Source: a virus. From it: 64,000 nucleotides of DNA. Position 1 is the first letter of the stretch. Every line of letters begins with the position of its first letter. This document shows positions 1 to 7,027 of this stretch, in pieces. Both the position numbers and the translations under genes were made by a program. The notes under the pieces were generated by a model. That model saw nothing but the letters and a program-made list of their open reading frames with translations, did no database searches and was not told the origin of the DNA. The DNA is taken from positions 1 to 64,000 of IMG/VR virus record IMGVR_UViG_3300003890_000014. The stretch is one strand, 5' to 3'.

Positions 1-219
1 AGGGCTGATTGGGAGTATAGTTGGGAAGTTGAGCGTATAACTCGAACTCAGTTTCTTCAGAGGCTTTGCGAAAGTACAGTTCGATGGAGGATTATCACAA
101 CTCCGGTATCTATGGGGTGGGGATGTCCTACATGTGGGCGAGTAAACGCTCCATATATCCGACAGTACGAGTGCCCTGGATTTGTAACAATTACAACGTC
201 TACGGAGATCAAGGTATGA
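1..219 (+). CDS. C-terminal part of a CxxC protein, cut by window edge
   Basis: Frame 1 is open from the first base to a TGA at 217-219. The peptide has a GCPTCG motif near residue 42 and a later Cys in YECPG, so a small zinc-binding fold is possible. The stop overlaps the ATG at 216 of the next gene (ATGA), the arrangement used throughout this cluster, which makes this frame more credible than the competing frame that opens at a TTG at 66. Its start lies outside the window. Function unknown. Confidence 0.6.
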   Translation, partial: RADWEYSWEVERITRTQFLQRLCESTVRWRIITTPVSMGWGCPTCGRVNAPYIRQYECPGFVTITTSTEIKV

Positions 220-779
220 AAACTAGACCCACATTGATCTTACCTGGATTTCAACTTGAATTGACACCTATGGGAGAATTTATTAAAGGTATTCCTACTA
301 AATGGATTGAATCCGCTGAAACGGAACCCGTAGTGGAATATTTTCAAGCTAAAGGATTTCATGATTATTCAAAAAAAGTTGTAAAGCTAACGCCAATCCC
401 TAGATACGATAAAACAGTTTTAGTGCCAGATTCAGATTTTTTTATCAAAGAGTATAAGTTTTCTTTCTTTAAAGATGCTATTGCAAAGATTACTCCTTTT
501 AAAGAAGTTAAAACTTTAGATTTAAATACTTTGGCGGAGTTTTCAGTAATGATGGCAACCCAGTCTCCTTTATCTGCTTATATGCGAGGGGTTTTGTTTA
601 ATGCTGGAATTTTTATAGGAAATTTTGAAGATTTTTATTTTTTAGAATCAGAAGATGAACATGGCGTAAAAGCTATTGCACTTGCACATATGACCCCTAG
701 AAGTAGTTTTGTAGTTAAATTCGAGAATTTCTCGGCTTTAAGAGACGCTGTTCAATGGGAAGCGAGTAAAAGATGGTAG
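216..779 (+). CDS. hypothetical protein (187 aa)
   Basis: Starts at the ATG overlapping the upstream stop and begins MKTRPTLILPGF. The frame is open further upstream to a TTG at 66, but that stretch is the partner frame of the partial gene at 1-219, so the 216 start is preferred. No signal peptide or catalytic motif is visible; the protein is mixed hydrophobic and charged and looks globular. It overlaps the next gene by 7 bases. No family recognised. Confidence 0.7.
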   Translation: MKTRPTLILPGFQLELTPMGEFIKGIPTKWIESAETEPVVEYFQAKGFHDYSKKVVKLTPIPRYDKTVLVPDSDFFIKEYKFSFFKDAIAKITPFKEVKTLDLNTLAEFSVMMATQSPLSAYMRGVLFNAGIFIGNFEDFYFLESEDEHGVKAIALAHMTPRSSFVVKFENFSALRDAVQWEASKRW

Positions 780-1015
780 AAAAAATCGGACTTAAGATAG
801 TAGAACTTATTCATGACATTACTCAAAAAGACTATTGTGTATCATTTAATGGTGATTTTGAAGGAATGGTTCGAATTGATTACACTTATGAATGGGATGA
901 TACTTTCTATGAACACGAACATGTAGGTTTTCCAGACTGTGAACGAATTCACCTTGAGAAGAATATCATTCGATCTTTGAGTGAGTTTTTAGAGAAACAT
1001 AAAGGAGATGTATGA
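773..1015 (+). CDS. hypothetical acidic protein (80 aa)
   Basis: Small soluble protein with an acidic and aromatic middle (YTYEWDDTFYEHEH). The start overlaps the upstream gene and its TGA overlaps the next ATG at 1012, so it is probably translated by coupling. No recognised domain. Confidence 0.6.
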   Translation: MVEKIGLKIVELIHDITQKDYCVSFNGDFEGMVRIDYTYEWDDTFYEHEHVGFPDCERIHLEKNIIRSLSEFLEKHKGDV

Positions 1016-1224
1016 GTTGGTTTTTATTGATGGCCCTATCGTGCCCTAAGACCCTTATGGATAATCAAACTAATTTCAAATGGACTGCACATGATTATAA
1101 AACTCTAGAGTACGCTAAAAAACGATGTGTTGAAATTTATCCAGATTCGAAATGCGTCAAGTATTTTAAGAAATGGGGAAAACAAGATTATTCTGTAATT
1201 TGTGGAGCGGAGGTTGAAGAATGA
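1012..1224 (+). CDS. hypothetical Cys-containing small protein (70 aa)
   Basis: A short hydrophobic N terminus (MSWFLLMALSCP) is followed by a helical stretch with repeated Cys (KKRCVEIYPDSKCVKYFKK). The N terminus is too short for a clear signal peptide. ATGA-type overlaps on both sides. Small phage proteins of this form are common and lack a known role. Confidence 0.6.
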   Translation: MSWFLLMALSCPKTLMDNQTNFKWTAHDYKTLEYAKKRCVEIYPDSKCVKYFKKWGKQDYSVICGAEVEE

Positions 1225-1454
1225 AACAATATATTACTCGATATATTCGAAAAGGTTGTACAGTTGAACATATTACCACAGAAAGCTCTATGAAGTATAC
1301 AATGATGAGTGATAGAGACGAGATGTTTGTGGTTGATCCTACAGTAATGATTGTTGTAACCCATACTGACGGTATGAAGGAAATTGTGTACAAAGGTCAT
1401 CTAGTTAGAGATGAAGAAGAAAACCCTTATAAAAATACGTCAGGAGCATGGTGA
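1221..1454 (+). CDS. hypothetical protein (77 aa)
   Basis: Begins MKQYITRYIRKGC and includes a predicted beta strand (PTVMIVVTHTDG). It overlaps both neighbours by one to four bases. No conserved motif recognised. Confidence 0.6.
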   Translation: MKQYITRYIRKGCTVEHITTESSMKYTMMSDRDEMFVVDPTVMIVVTHTDGMKEIVYKGHLVRDEEENPYKNTSGAW

Positions 1455-1595
1455 TGTCTAAAATTGTAGATATTGATGGGAATGAGATTGAAGTGCCTAT
1501 TAGGGCGAAGAGTACTTATGAAAGGGAATTTACCGCAATGAAGGCTGCATTATTTTAATATTGAGATGAAACTAAGACATGGAGAAGAAAAATGA
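1454..1595 (+). pseudogene. small gene, probably frameshifted at a T-run
   Basis: An ORF of 34 aa (MSKIVDIDGNEIEVP...) starts at the ATG overlapping the previous stop and ends at TAA 1556-1558. Removing one T from the TTTT at 1553-1556 would carry the frame on for 12 more residues (NIEMKLRHGEEK) to a TGA that overlaps the next ATG at 1592 in the ATGA manner usual here. That fit suggests a one-base insertion, by mutation or sequencing error. Read as it stands, it is a 34-aa gene followed by 33 untranslated bases. Confidence 0.4.
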
Positions 1596-1957
1596 AAACA
1601 AAAACAATAAAAATTGAATACAAACATCGAAATTATGATACTTTCGGCGATCCCACTATATTTGAGTGTAAGACCAAGAAAGTTAAATCTGACACTTATT
1701 CAAGTAAAGACGTTCATAAAGAATTAATCTACTCTAAGAAAGATTCTAGATGAACTCCTAAAGTCAAAGGAAAAGTAGCGGCAAAGCTTATTAATCATGG
1801 AAATGGTTTTAAAGTTAAATTTTTTGATGGTAAAGAGTTAGAACTTGATTACTGTCAAGCTCAATATCTACAGCTTTTACTAGAAGAAGATCAAATCGAA
1901 TCTCCAGGAGAATATCGTATTACAAGGACGGAAACTAAGAAAAGAGCAAAAAAATGA
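1592..1957 (+). pseudogene. small gene interrupted by in-frame TGA (121 codons)
   Basis: ATG at 1592 follows a GGAGAAGA ribosome site. The frame runs 53 codons to TGA 1751-1753 and then continues open for 68 more codons (TPKVKGKVAAKL...) to a TGA at 1955-1957 that overlaps the next ATG. The downstream half is protein-like (GFKVKFFDGKELELDY). One base change (CGA or TGG to TGA) would explain the interruption. Unknown function. Confidence 0.55.
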
Positions 1958-2190
1958 AAAAGCATTTAGTGACTTTAATAACAAGTTTGCTAAATGGTAT
2001 ACCACTTTTAATGTTCTTAATTTATATTTCGTATTCTTTAGAAGCCCCAAGGAGAAAGATACAAAAACAACAAGATTGTTACTCAAAGTGTGACGTCGAA
2101 ATCTTTAGGCCGTGTTGGGATACTGAAGTGACAGAGCGTCGTGTAACTGAGTATAAATCGTGTAATGAAGAATGTGGGAGGATAGAATGA
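1954..2190 (+). CDS. single-pass membrane protein with Cys-rich tail (78 aa)
   Basis: One N-terminal transmembrane segment (about residues 5-29, with LLNGIPLLMFLIYISYS) is followed by a hydrophilic tail with four Cys. It is probably anchored in the inner membrane with the tail in the periplasm. Overlaps both neighbours. Role unknown. Confidence 0.6.
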   Translation: MKKHLVTLITSLLNGIPLLMFLIYISYSLEAPRRKIQKQQDCYSKCDVEIFRPCWDTEVTERRVTEYKSCNEECGRIE

Positions 2191-2450
2191 GAATAGTAAT
2201 TCCTCAAGATGGTCAACCTGTTAAATACTGGGAAGATGGAACGGTAAAGTATATTCGTAAGTGCATTTACTGTGAAGGGGATAATCCAGAGGTTTGGTTT
2301 CAAGTTCCTCCTAGATTTGAATCGGCTTATAAAATAACAGAAGAAAATGCTATTCCAGTGGAAACCACGGTTAAGCGAGCTTTGTATAAAAGAGTCGAAG
2401 AACCTAACTGTGCAGGGATTGCACAATACCATTTTGTGAGGCTTGAATGA
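2187..2450 (+). CDS. hypothetical protein (87 aa)
   Basis: The start is placed at the ATG overlapping the upstream TGA (MRIVIPQDGQPVKYW); an in-frame ATG at 2172 lies inside the previous gene and is less likely. Contains a lone CIYC motif. No family recognised. Confidence 0.6.
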   Translation: MRIVIPQDGQPVKYWEDGTVKYIRKCIYCEGDNPEVWFQVPPRFESAYKITEENAIPVETTVKRALYKRVEEPNCAGIAQYHFVRLE

Positions 2451-2902
2451 AGAAAAAGAATCGTAAACCTCATCCTTTTGATGATCTACCTAAGCATGTG
2501 AGACTTATTGCTAGACTTAGGCGTATAGCCAAGGAATATGGGGCCAGACTATATATCTGGACCTCAGACGATGGCTCTTCGGGACAGTATTGTATGCTTA
2601 CTCGACATTTGTTCGTAGCGAGGGACCTAACCTATCGTCAAACCGTTTCCGCCTTTTTTCACGAGCTTTGTCATTTTTTAGACCATAGAGATGGAATCTT
2701 TAAAAGATTTTATTCAGCATCCACCTCGCTCAAAGATAATCGATTCCTGGCTTTACGAGCAGAGCTTCACACGGATAACCGTGCCCAAAAACTTACTAAA
2801 GAATATTTTCCAAAACTTAGGTACGTTAAAGCGTACCGTAGTAAACAGGATATTACATTTTTAATGGATTACTACAAAGACGGAAGGATTAAGAAAAAAT
2901 GA
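2447..2902 (+). CDS. putative HExxH zinc metallopeptidase (151 aa)
   Basis: Contains FFHELCHFLDHR near residue 68, the zinc-binding HExxH motif, followed about 35 residues later by AELHTDN, whose Glu could be the third ligand, as in IrrE/ImmA-like and related gluzincins. There is no signal peptide and the N terminus is very basic, so cytoplasmic action is likely. Target unknown. ImmA/IrrE-type enzymes often cleave regulators, but no partner regulator is visible here. Confidence 0.6.
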   Translation: MKKKNRKPHPFDDLPKHVRLIARLRRIAKEYGARLYIWTSDDGSSGQYCMLTRHLFVARDLTYRQTVSAFFHELCHFLDHRDGIFKRFYSASTSLKDNRFLALRAELHTDNRAQKLTKEYFPKLRYVKAYRSKQDITFLMDYYKDGRIKKK

Positions 2903-2958
2903 TAAGTAAGAACCAACGAGTTATTAGGAATTTCCGAATAACTGGGAGAAGTATATGA
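2899..2958 (+). CDS. possible 19-aa coupled ORF
   Basis: The ATG at 2899 overlaps the stop of the metallopeptidase gene and its TGA at 2956-2958 overlaps the next ATG at 2955. The peptide is very basic (MISKNQRVIRNFRITGRSI). The double ATGA overlap is the only support; it may serve translational coupling or be a gene remnant. Confidence 0.3.
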   Translation: MISKNQRVIRNFRITGRSI

Positions 2959-3164
2959 GTCAAAAATTTAAATGTGAAATAACAGAAACCTCAAGAGATA
3001 TCATAGCGAGACTGTATTTACATAATTTGATCTTTATTGTACCTCCACATAGAGGTATAGGGCTTCAAAGCTTTACTAACGAAGAAGAATTAAGAACCTT
3101 AATAAAAAAAATATTATGTGAACACGTTGATAAAATGGAAGTTGAGTTAAAAAATGAACGATAA
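2955..3164 (+). CDS. hypothetical protein (69 aa)
   Basis: ATG preceded by GGGAGAAG. Small alpha/beta-looking protein (FKCEITETSRDIIARLY). Its 3' end overlaps the next start by 11 bases. No recognised domain. Confidence 0.6.
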   Translation: MSQKFKCEITETSRDIIARLYLHNLIFIVPPHRGIGLQSFTNEEELRTLIKKILCEHVDKMEVELKNER

Positions 3165-3669
3165 TAAAAGAGGACTTATATACAGCCTATTAGGACACTT
3201 CCTATTACTAGCTCTATTAGCTTTTAATGGATTTCATACTAGAGGGGGGTCTGGAGGAGAACAACTGGAAACTAAAAGTGGAGGTAAAAAAGAATTATAA
3301 AAAATTACCGACAAACCCTCTGATAAGTTAGAAGTTGAAGTTGTCGAAAGTCCTACCTCAGAAACTCCTAAAAGAGCAAAAACTGCTCATGAAGACCAAG
3401 AATGTGAAAAATCATTTGGTGGAATCGGAGTAACGGTTAATGTCACTCCTCAAGGTCAACTTGTGATGGAAGTGCATAAAGGTTGTCCAGCAGACCTCGC
3501 TGGGTTTAAACCTGGAGATTTGATCTTAAACCAAAACAACCAACTTAGAGGAGAAGTAGGAACAGAAGTTTCTATTGATTACATAACTAGAGAAGGTCAC
3601 TCAGGAACAATCAAAGTGATTAGGGATAAAATTTGCTATGAAGAGACAGCTAGACCGAAAGGCCCTTAG
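3154..3669 (+). pseudogene. membrane-anchored PDZ-domain protein with in-frame TAA
   Basis: ATG at 3154 opens a frame with an N-terminal hydrophobic anchor (GHFLLLALLAF). It is stopped by TAA at 3298-3300, then stays open to 3669. The downstream part has a low-complexity linker and a PDZ fold: FGGIGVTV carboxylate-binding loop region, GCPADLAGFKPGDLIL, then a strand ending in GTIKVIRDKICY. Together this is a short anchored PDZ protein. CAA to TAA would explain the stop. Alternatively the PDZ part may be made alone from GTG 3463, which would remove its first strand. Confidence 0.55.
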
Positions 3670-3847
3670 ACGGTCACTTTGGGCTGCACTTGCGAGGCTT
3701 ATCGGAGTTGGTCTTGGAGCCGGAGCTGGTAGTTTAATACACCAATTAATTGGAGGAGGATTCAATGGTTGGGGTATTGCGATGGGAATGGCAGGTGTAA
3801 GTTTTGTTTTGATGGTATTTGCAGAATATGAGAGGGAAATAGGATGA
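3638..3847 (+). CDS. Gly-rich two-helix membrane protein (69 aa)
   Basis: A basic start (MKRQLDRKALRRS) is followed by a glycine-rich hydrophobic segment (LIGVGLGAGAGSLI) and a second one (GIAMGMAGVSFVLMVF). Size and topology would suit a holin-like or inner-membrane protein, but nothing identifies it. Overlaps the PDZ gene by 32 bases. Confidence 0.5.
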   Translation: MKRQLDRKALRRSLWAALARLIGVGLGAGAGSLIHQLIGGGFNGWGIAMGMAGVSFVLMVFAEYEREIG

Positions 3848-4104
3848 AAAAACTTAAATTTAAACTCAATAAAGCTATTGTGTTTGATCCTAAATGGTGA
3901 GGTAAATACGAAAAATCTTTTTGGGAAAAGATATTCGGAAACACTCATCATCTTGAGCATCCTTTAAGGCCAGGAGAAGTTGTTTACTATTTAGGTGAAA
4001 TCCCTAATGTACCAGGACATTGCTTAGTAGCGAAATATTCAAGACCAATTATAGCAATGGTTCATCCAGAAGATTTTAGAAAGGCAAAAGAGGAGGAACT
4101 ATGA
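3844..4104 (+). pseudogene. small gene interrupted by in-frame TGA (86 codons)
   Basis: ATG at 3844 overlaps the upstream stop. After 18 codons TGA at 3898-3900 interrupts (KW-stop-GKYEKSFWEK), then the frame stays open to TGA 4102-4104, which overlaps the next ATG at 4101. The intact overlap at both ends supports the full frame as the true gene. A TGG or CGA to TGA change is the simplest explanation. Unknown function. Confidence 0.55.
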
Positions 4105-4292
4105 GTCAAAAATATTTAATTCTAAAAGAACTCATTTCGGAATGGATTGAGCGAGAAATGGAAAATTATGAAGAAGCAGTCAGACTTGTAGGCACGGAAT
4201 GCCCAGGAGCCTGTTTAGCTGCTGGAGCACTAGATGCTTATCAACAGGTTTTACGGGATATTGAGGAACTTGAAAGAGAGGCTTCCGTATGA
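4101..4292 (+). CDS. helical hypothetical protein (63 aa)
   Basis: AGGAGGAACT just before the ATG is a strong ribosome site. The protein is acidic and helical with a CPGAC motif and ends in IEELEREASV. Overlaps the next gene by 4 bases. Unknown role. Confidence 0.6.
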   Translation: MSQKYLILKELISEWIEREMENYEEAVRLVGTECPGACLAAGALDAYQQVLRDIEELEREASV

Positions 4293-4615
4293 GCTATGAC
4301 ACTACCCTAATGGCAGATGTTGGTGGTCCCGAGTTAGTTCCGGTTGGAGAGGTGAGAAATTGTACTTGCAACAATTATCACATCTTTAAAGCCGCAGGGC
4401 TTGAAATGAAGTATGTTCATGGAACTTTAGCTTCTGAGGTCATCCCTGTTTTGGAAAAAGCCCTCCATTACCTAACCAACCCAGATAATCGAGAATCTTT
4501 ACTTAAACTAGAACCCGAAAACAAATAAGGGGGTTTAGACGATTCAATTGATTTTGTAACCCAATTTTTAAAAATGACCCGTCAAATGCCAAAAACTTAC
4601 GTAATGATATCTTAA
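4289..4615 (+). pseudogene. YDTTLMADVGGPE-type phage protein with in-frame TAA
   Basis: The first 79 codons begin MSYDTTLMADVGGPELVPVG, then TAA at 4526-4528, after which the frame stays open (GGLDDSIDFVTQFLKM...) to TAA 4613-4615, just ahead of the AAGGAG ribosome site of the next gene. Phage proteins of this kind, as I recall them, end with a short helical segment like the one after the stop. The full frame would also remove an otherwise odd 95-base gap. The intact part may still be made as a truncated product. Confidence 0.5.
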
Positions 4616-4623
4616 GGAGCTTT

Positions 4624-4941
4624 ATGATTAAAAACAAACAAATCTTAGATCTTAGAGAAAAAAACGAACGAATTTTAGAATTGATGGAACATTTTTATCC
4701 AGGTTCAATGTCTTATGGCGGACATCCAATTTGGGTAAAAGCTGAAGACGTTAAGATTATTAAAAAAGAGTTTTCTAAAGCTTTGAAAATCGTAAAGTCA
4801 GATGGAGGCTTTAAAGCGATGAGCCTTCCCAAACCCAAATGGCCCAGCGAATATGTCATAGAACTTTTAACTTACGGGCGAAATCTGTATCGGGAAGAGG
4901 CTTCCAAATATTACGATGGAATGAGAGCTTTACTAGATTAG
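4624..4941 (+). CDS. hypothetical helical protein (105 aa)
   Basis: Preceded by AAGGAGC at good spacing. Basic, mostly helical soluble protein (IIKKEFSKALKIVKSDGG). No motif recognised. Confidence 0.6.
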   Translation: MIKNKQILDLREKNERILELMEHFYPGSMSYGGHPIWVKAEDVKIIKKEFSKALKIVKSDGGFKAMSLPKPKWPSEYVIELLTYGRNLYREEASKYYDGMRALLD

Positions 4942-4954
4942 TCAGGTATAAACT

Positions 4955-5179
4955 ATGAAAAAAATTTATTTAATTGATCAAAGAGATATTTTACCCGAAA
5001 ACGACAACGGGTCCATGATTATCGAAGCTTACTCCCCTAAGGACGCAGCTTTTAACCGAGCTAAAGAGCTTTCAAAACAAGAACGGGGAATTTGGTACTT
5101 CTTAGTCCAAGAGTTGATCGTAGACGCGACTGAAGCGAAGGCCGTGCAAATTTTATACCCAGATGACCCGAAGGAGTAG
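4955..5179 (+). CDS. hypothetical protein (74 aa)
   Basis: Begins MKKIYLIDQRDILPEND and is acidic. The only upstream ribosome-site candidate is AGG in the 14-base gap. Ends two bases before the next gene. Unknown role. Confidence 0.55.
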   Translation: MKKIYLIDQRDILPENDNGSMIIEAYSPKDAAFNRAKELSKQERGIWYFLVQELIVDATEAKAVQILYPDDPKE

Positions 5180-5181
5180 TA

Positions 5182-5409
5182 ATGATGCATAGGGAAATTG
5201 CCGATCATATCGGTTTATTAATTTTAGGTCCTAAACGACATTCCTACCAAGCCATCGCAGAACAGATTTGTGAACACTGGCCTGGATACATTGATTTCGT
5301 TTATGGCGAATACGCTCATAGAGATCTTTATGGCAACCAACTTTTAGGTATGGAACTCGTCCACCACGCCTGCAGAATTCTAGATTATAACTTTCACAAG
5401 CATTTATGA
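5182..5409 (+). CDS. hypothetical protein (75 aa)
   Basis: ATG (or the next codon, also ATG) follows GAAGGAGTAG. His- and Tyr-rich soluble protein. Its TGA overlaps the ATG of the small membrane ORF at 5406. Confidence 0.55.
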   Translation: MMHREIADHIGLLILGPKRHSYQAIAEQICEHWPGYIDFVYGEYAHRDLYGNQLLGMELVHHACRILDYNFHKHL

Positions 5410-5492
5410 AATACCTCCTAGCCGCCTATCTCATCGCTTCAGCTATAGGGATACTTTTATATCTCTTACTAAAACAGTCAGGTATAATCTAG
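5406..5492 (+). CDS. 28-aa membrane peptide
   Basis: ATG overlaps the upstream TGA. The peptide is one hydrophobic helix (MKYLLAAYLIASAIGILLYL) with a short polar end. A tiny membrane protein at the end of a coupled operon is plausible; role unknown. Confidence 0.45.
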   Translation: MKYLLAAYLIASAIGILLYLLLKQSGII

Positions 5493-5844
5493 TCAGTAAA
5501 ATTTATAATACCAGTAATTGACATTAGGGTCAATTCAAAGACATATAGATAAAACCTTCCCATTAGTCAGCATTAGTACTTATTAGCCATTATTAAAGCA
5601 TAATACAGGCAAACCCCCCTTTAGATACTCAAATGCCAGGAGGACCCATTTCCAATCGTTTTACACCACCCCACCCCACCTTGAAAGTAATACGATCAAG
5701 TATTTACCTGAGCAAAGCAGTTTGTAGGTTTTAAGTATACAATCGTATTCTTTAGTAATATAGGCGGACATTTGCTAACTATAGTAATTACATCAGGTAT
5801 TATTGAGAGGGGTGTAGTTGTGAGTATCCACTAGGTACAGTATA

Positions 5845-5879
5845 GGGGGGTGTCTTTACTGATCTAGGGATATCCCCCC
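5845..5879 (+). repeat. G6/C6 hairpin
   Basis: GGGGGGTGTC at 5845 pairs with GATATCCCCCC ending at 5879, giving ten pairs with one bulged T around a 14-base loop. No T-run follows, so it does not look like an intrinsic terminator. Confidence 0.45.
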
Positions 5880-5944
5880 GTACTCATTGAAGAATTACTT
5901 ATAGGGGTATGTCAATAGTCTAACACTTGCCCGTATAATAACGG

Positions 5945-5970
5945 TGCACTATAATAAGAGTTATAGTGCA
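5945..5970 (+). repeat. perfect 10-bp inverted repeat
   Basis: TGCACTATAA, a six-base spacer TAAGAG, then TTATAGTGCA. Could be an operator, an origin stem-loop or an RNA hairpin. Confidence 0.6.
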
Positions 5971-6342
5971 TTATACTCTATTAGTCGTTATCAAATTTTT
6001 TAATTTTTTCGGTTATGTGTCACGGGATAGTATATCAATCCTATACCCTCAAAACCCATTGTATACCTTTCGAGTCATATCAATCTCATATCTAAATCTC
6101 ATATCTCAATAGGGTATTCAATAGGGTCTTTACATGACACAATACCTGGCAAAATATAGCATAACAATTCAATAAGTTATAACTCTCAAAATACCCTAGT
6201 AATAACACTATATTATACTGTTTAAGCCTTATACAGTGACTAATAATTCAACGGTTTGCCTAATAGCCTAATAATAACCCTCTATTAAGTCGGTCATTAG
6301 GGTCATAACATACCTAAAATGACAAAATTCAGTATATAGGTC

Positions 6343-6357
6343 ATATACGACGTATAT
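6343..6357 (+). repeat. 15-base palindrome
   Basis: ATATACG-A-CGTATAT, a dyad with one central base, about 100 bases before the first gene of the next cluster. Possible operator. Confidence 0.35.
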
Positions 6358-6410
6358 TAATACTATTAGAGTTATTTATGGCATCGTCATTGCAATGCAT
6401 ATTAAATAAT

Positions 6411-6459
6411 TAATACTTGACCAAAAGGGTCGAGTGAAAAACGAAAGGAATAAACGGCC
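6411..6459 (+). promoter_or_regulatory. leader with small hairpin and CGAAAGGA ribosome site
   Basis: GACC-AAAAG-GGTC can form a small hairpin at 6419-6431, followed by CGAAAGGA at 6442-6449, ten bases before the ATG. The same arrangement, with a better stem, precedes the DUF932 gene at 7153-7176. Confidence 0.4.
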
Positions 6460-6624
6460 ATGAAAAACTTTAATGAAATTGACTTAGTTGATATGTTTGA
6501 GATTTCGACCCTAAGTGACGCTATATATAGCCTTGAAGATCATTGCAAGGGTATGACTGAAAGTGAAGTCAATAGCCTAATAGACCGATTGATTGAAAAC
6601 CTTAATGATATCAACTTGAAATAA
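6460..6624 (+). CDS. small acidic protein (54 aa)
   Basis: ATG at 6460 ten bases after AAAGGA. Starts MKNFNEIDLVDMF; acidic and helical. First gene after the gene-free region. No family recognised. Confidence 0.55.
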   Translation: MKNFNEIDLVDMFEISTLSDAIYSLEDHCKGMTESEVNSLIDRLIENLNDINLK

Positions 6625-6627
6625 TAC

Positions 6628-6655
6628 TTGACTATTTTAATAGGTTTGTTATCCT
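6628..6655 (+). promoter_or_regulatory. sigma70-like promoter
   Basis: TTGACT, 16-base spacer, TATCCT. It lies just after the stop at 6624 and 25 bases before the next start. Confidence 0.5.
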
Positions 6656-6679
6656 GATATTAAGAGAAAGGCGGAATAT

Positions 6680-6811
6680 ATGAGAAACAAGACTTTTAAA
6701 TCGACGGAAAAATTGAGTGTTAGCGAATCGGCGCAAGCGGAAAAAAACCTTTTTGTCATGGCCTTAGTACTTAGTGCAACGGCTATATGGCACCTATTAG
6801 GCGGGTTTTAA
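6680..6811 (+). CDS. small tail-anchored membrane protein (43 aa)
   Basis: A polar first half (MRNKTFKSTEKLSVSESA) is followed by one hydrophobic segment (LFVMALVLSATAIWHLL). Ribosome site AGAAAGGCGG. Unknown function. Confidence 0.5.
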   Translation: MRNKTFKSTEKLSVSESAQAEKNLFVMALVLSATAIWHLLGGF

Positions 6812-6812
6812 T

Positions 6813-7019
6813 ATGTTTAAGATCAACCCTAAAGATATGACTGGCAACGTCAAAGTCATACTAGATCAAATAACGGCCATTGAAAACACTATAACTTTGC
6901 TTGCCTTGACGCAAGGGGTCAATAGTGAAAAGGGTCGGTCAATGCTTGCTAAAAGGCATGAGTTAAAAGAAAAATTGAAAAAACAAGTTTGGTTTAACAA
7001 TGAAATAGGCAAAAAATAA
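6813..7019 (+). CDS. hypothetical helical protein (68 aa)
   Basis: Starts two bases after the previous stop. Basic, helical and soluble, with a likely coiled-coil end (RHELKEKLKKQVW). No recognised domain. Confidence 0.55.
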   Translation: MFKINPKDMTGNVKVILDQITAIENTITLLALTQGVNSEKGRSMLAKRHELKEKLKKQVWFNNEIGKK

Positions 7020-7027
7020 GGAGTGTC

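Larger units (their letters stand above)
5493..6459. other. gene-free AT-rich region, possible origin/control region
   Basis: No credible coding frame in 967 bases between two rightward clusters. It is rich in TATA, ATTAG and AATAGGGT words, including two close copies of CAATAGGGT near 6107 and 6119. It carries a G-run/C-run hairpin, a perfect 10-bp inverted repeat and a 15-base palindrome, listed separately. This fits an origin of replication, early promoter region or protein-binding region; nothing in the sequence decides between them. Confidence 0.45.

Noticed and set aside
66-215. Extension of the 216 gene to a TTG at 66
   Set aside because: The other frame (1-219) has a CxxC protein ending in an ATGA overlap at 216, which fits the local gene packing better.
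2079-2432. Leftward 117-aa frame
   Set aside because: Shadow of two coupled rightward genes; no ribosome site or protein-like features.
3601-3960. Leftward 119-aa frame
   Set aside because: Antisense shadow of small rightward genes with conserved overlaps.
1592-4615. Alternative genetic code with TGA/TAA recoded
   Set aside because: TAA and TGA also end genes at tight overlaps throughout, and long genes contain no in-frame stops.
5493-6459. CRISPR array or tandem iterons
   Set aside because: Repeated words are short and irregularly spaced; no regular repeat-spacer pattern.
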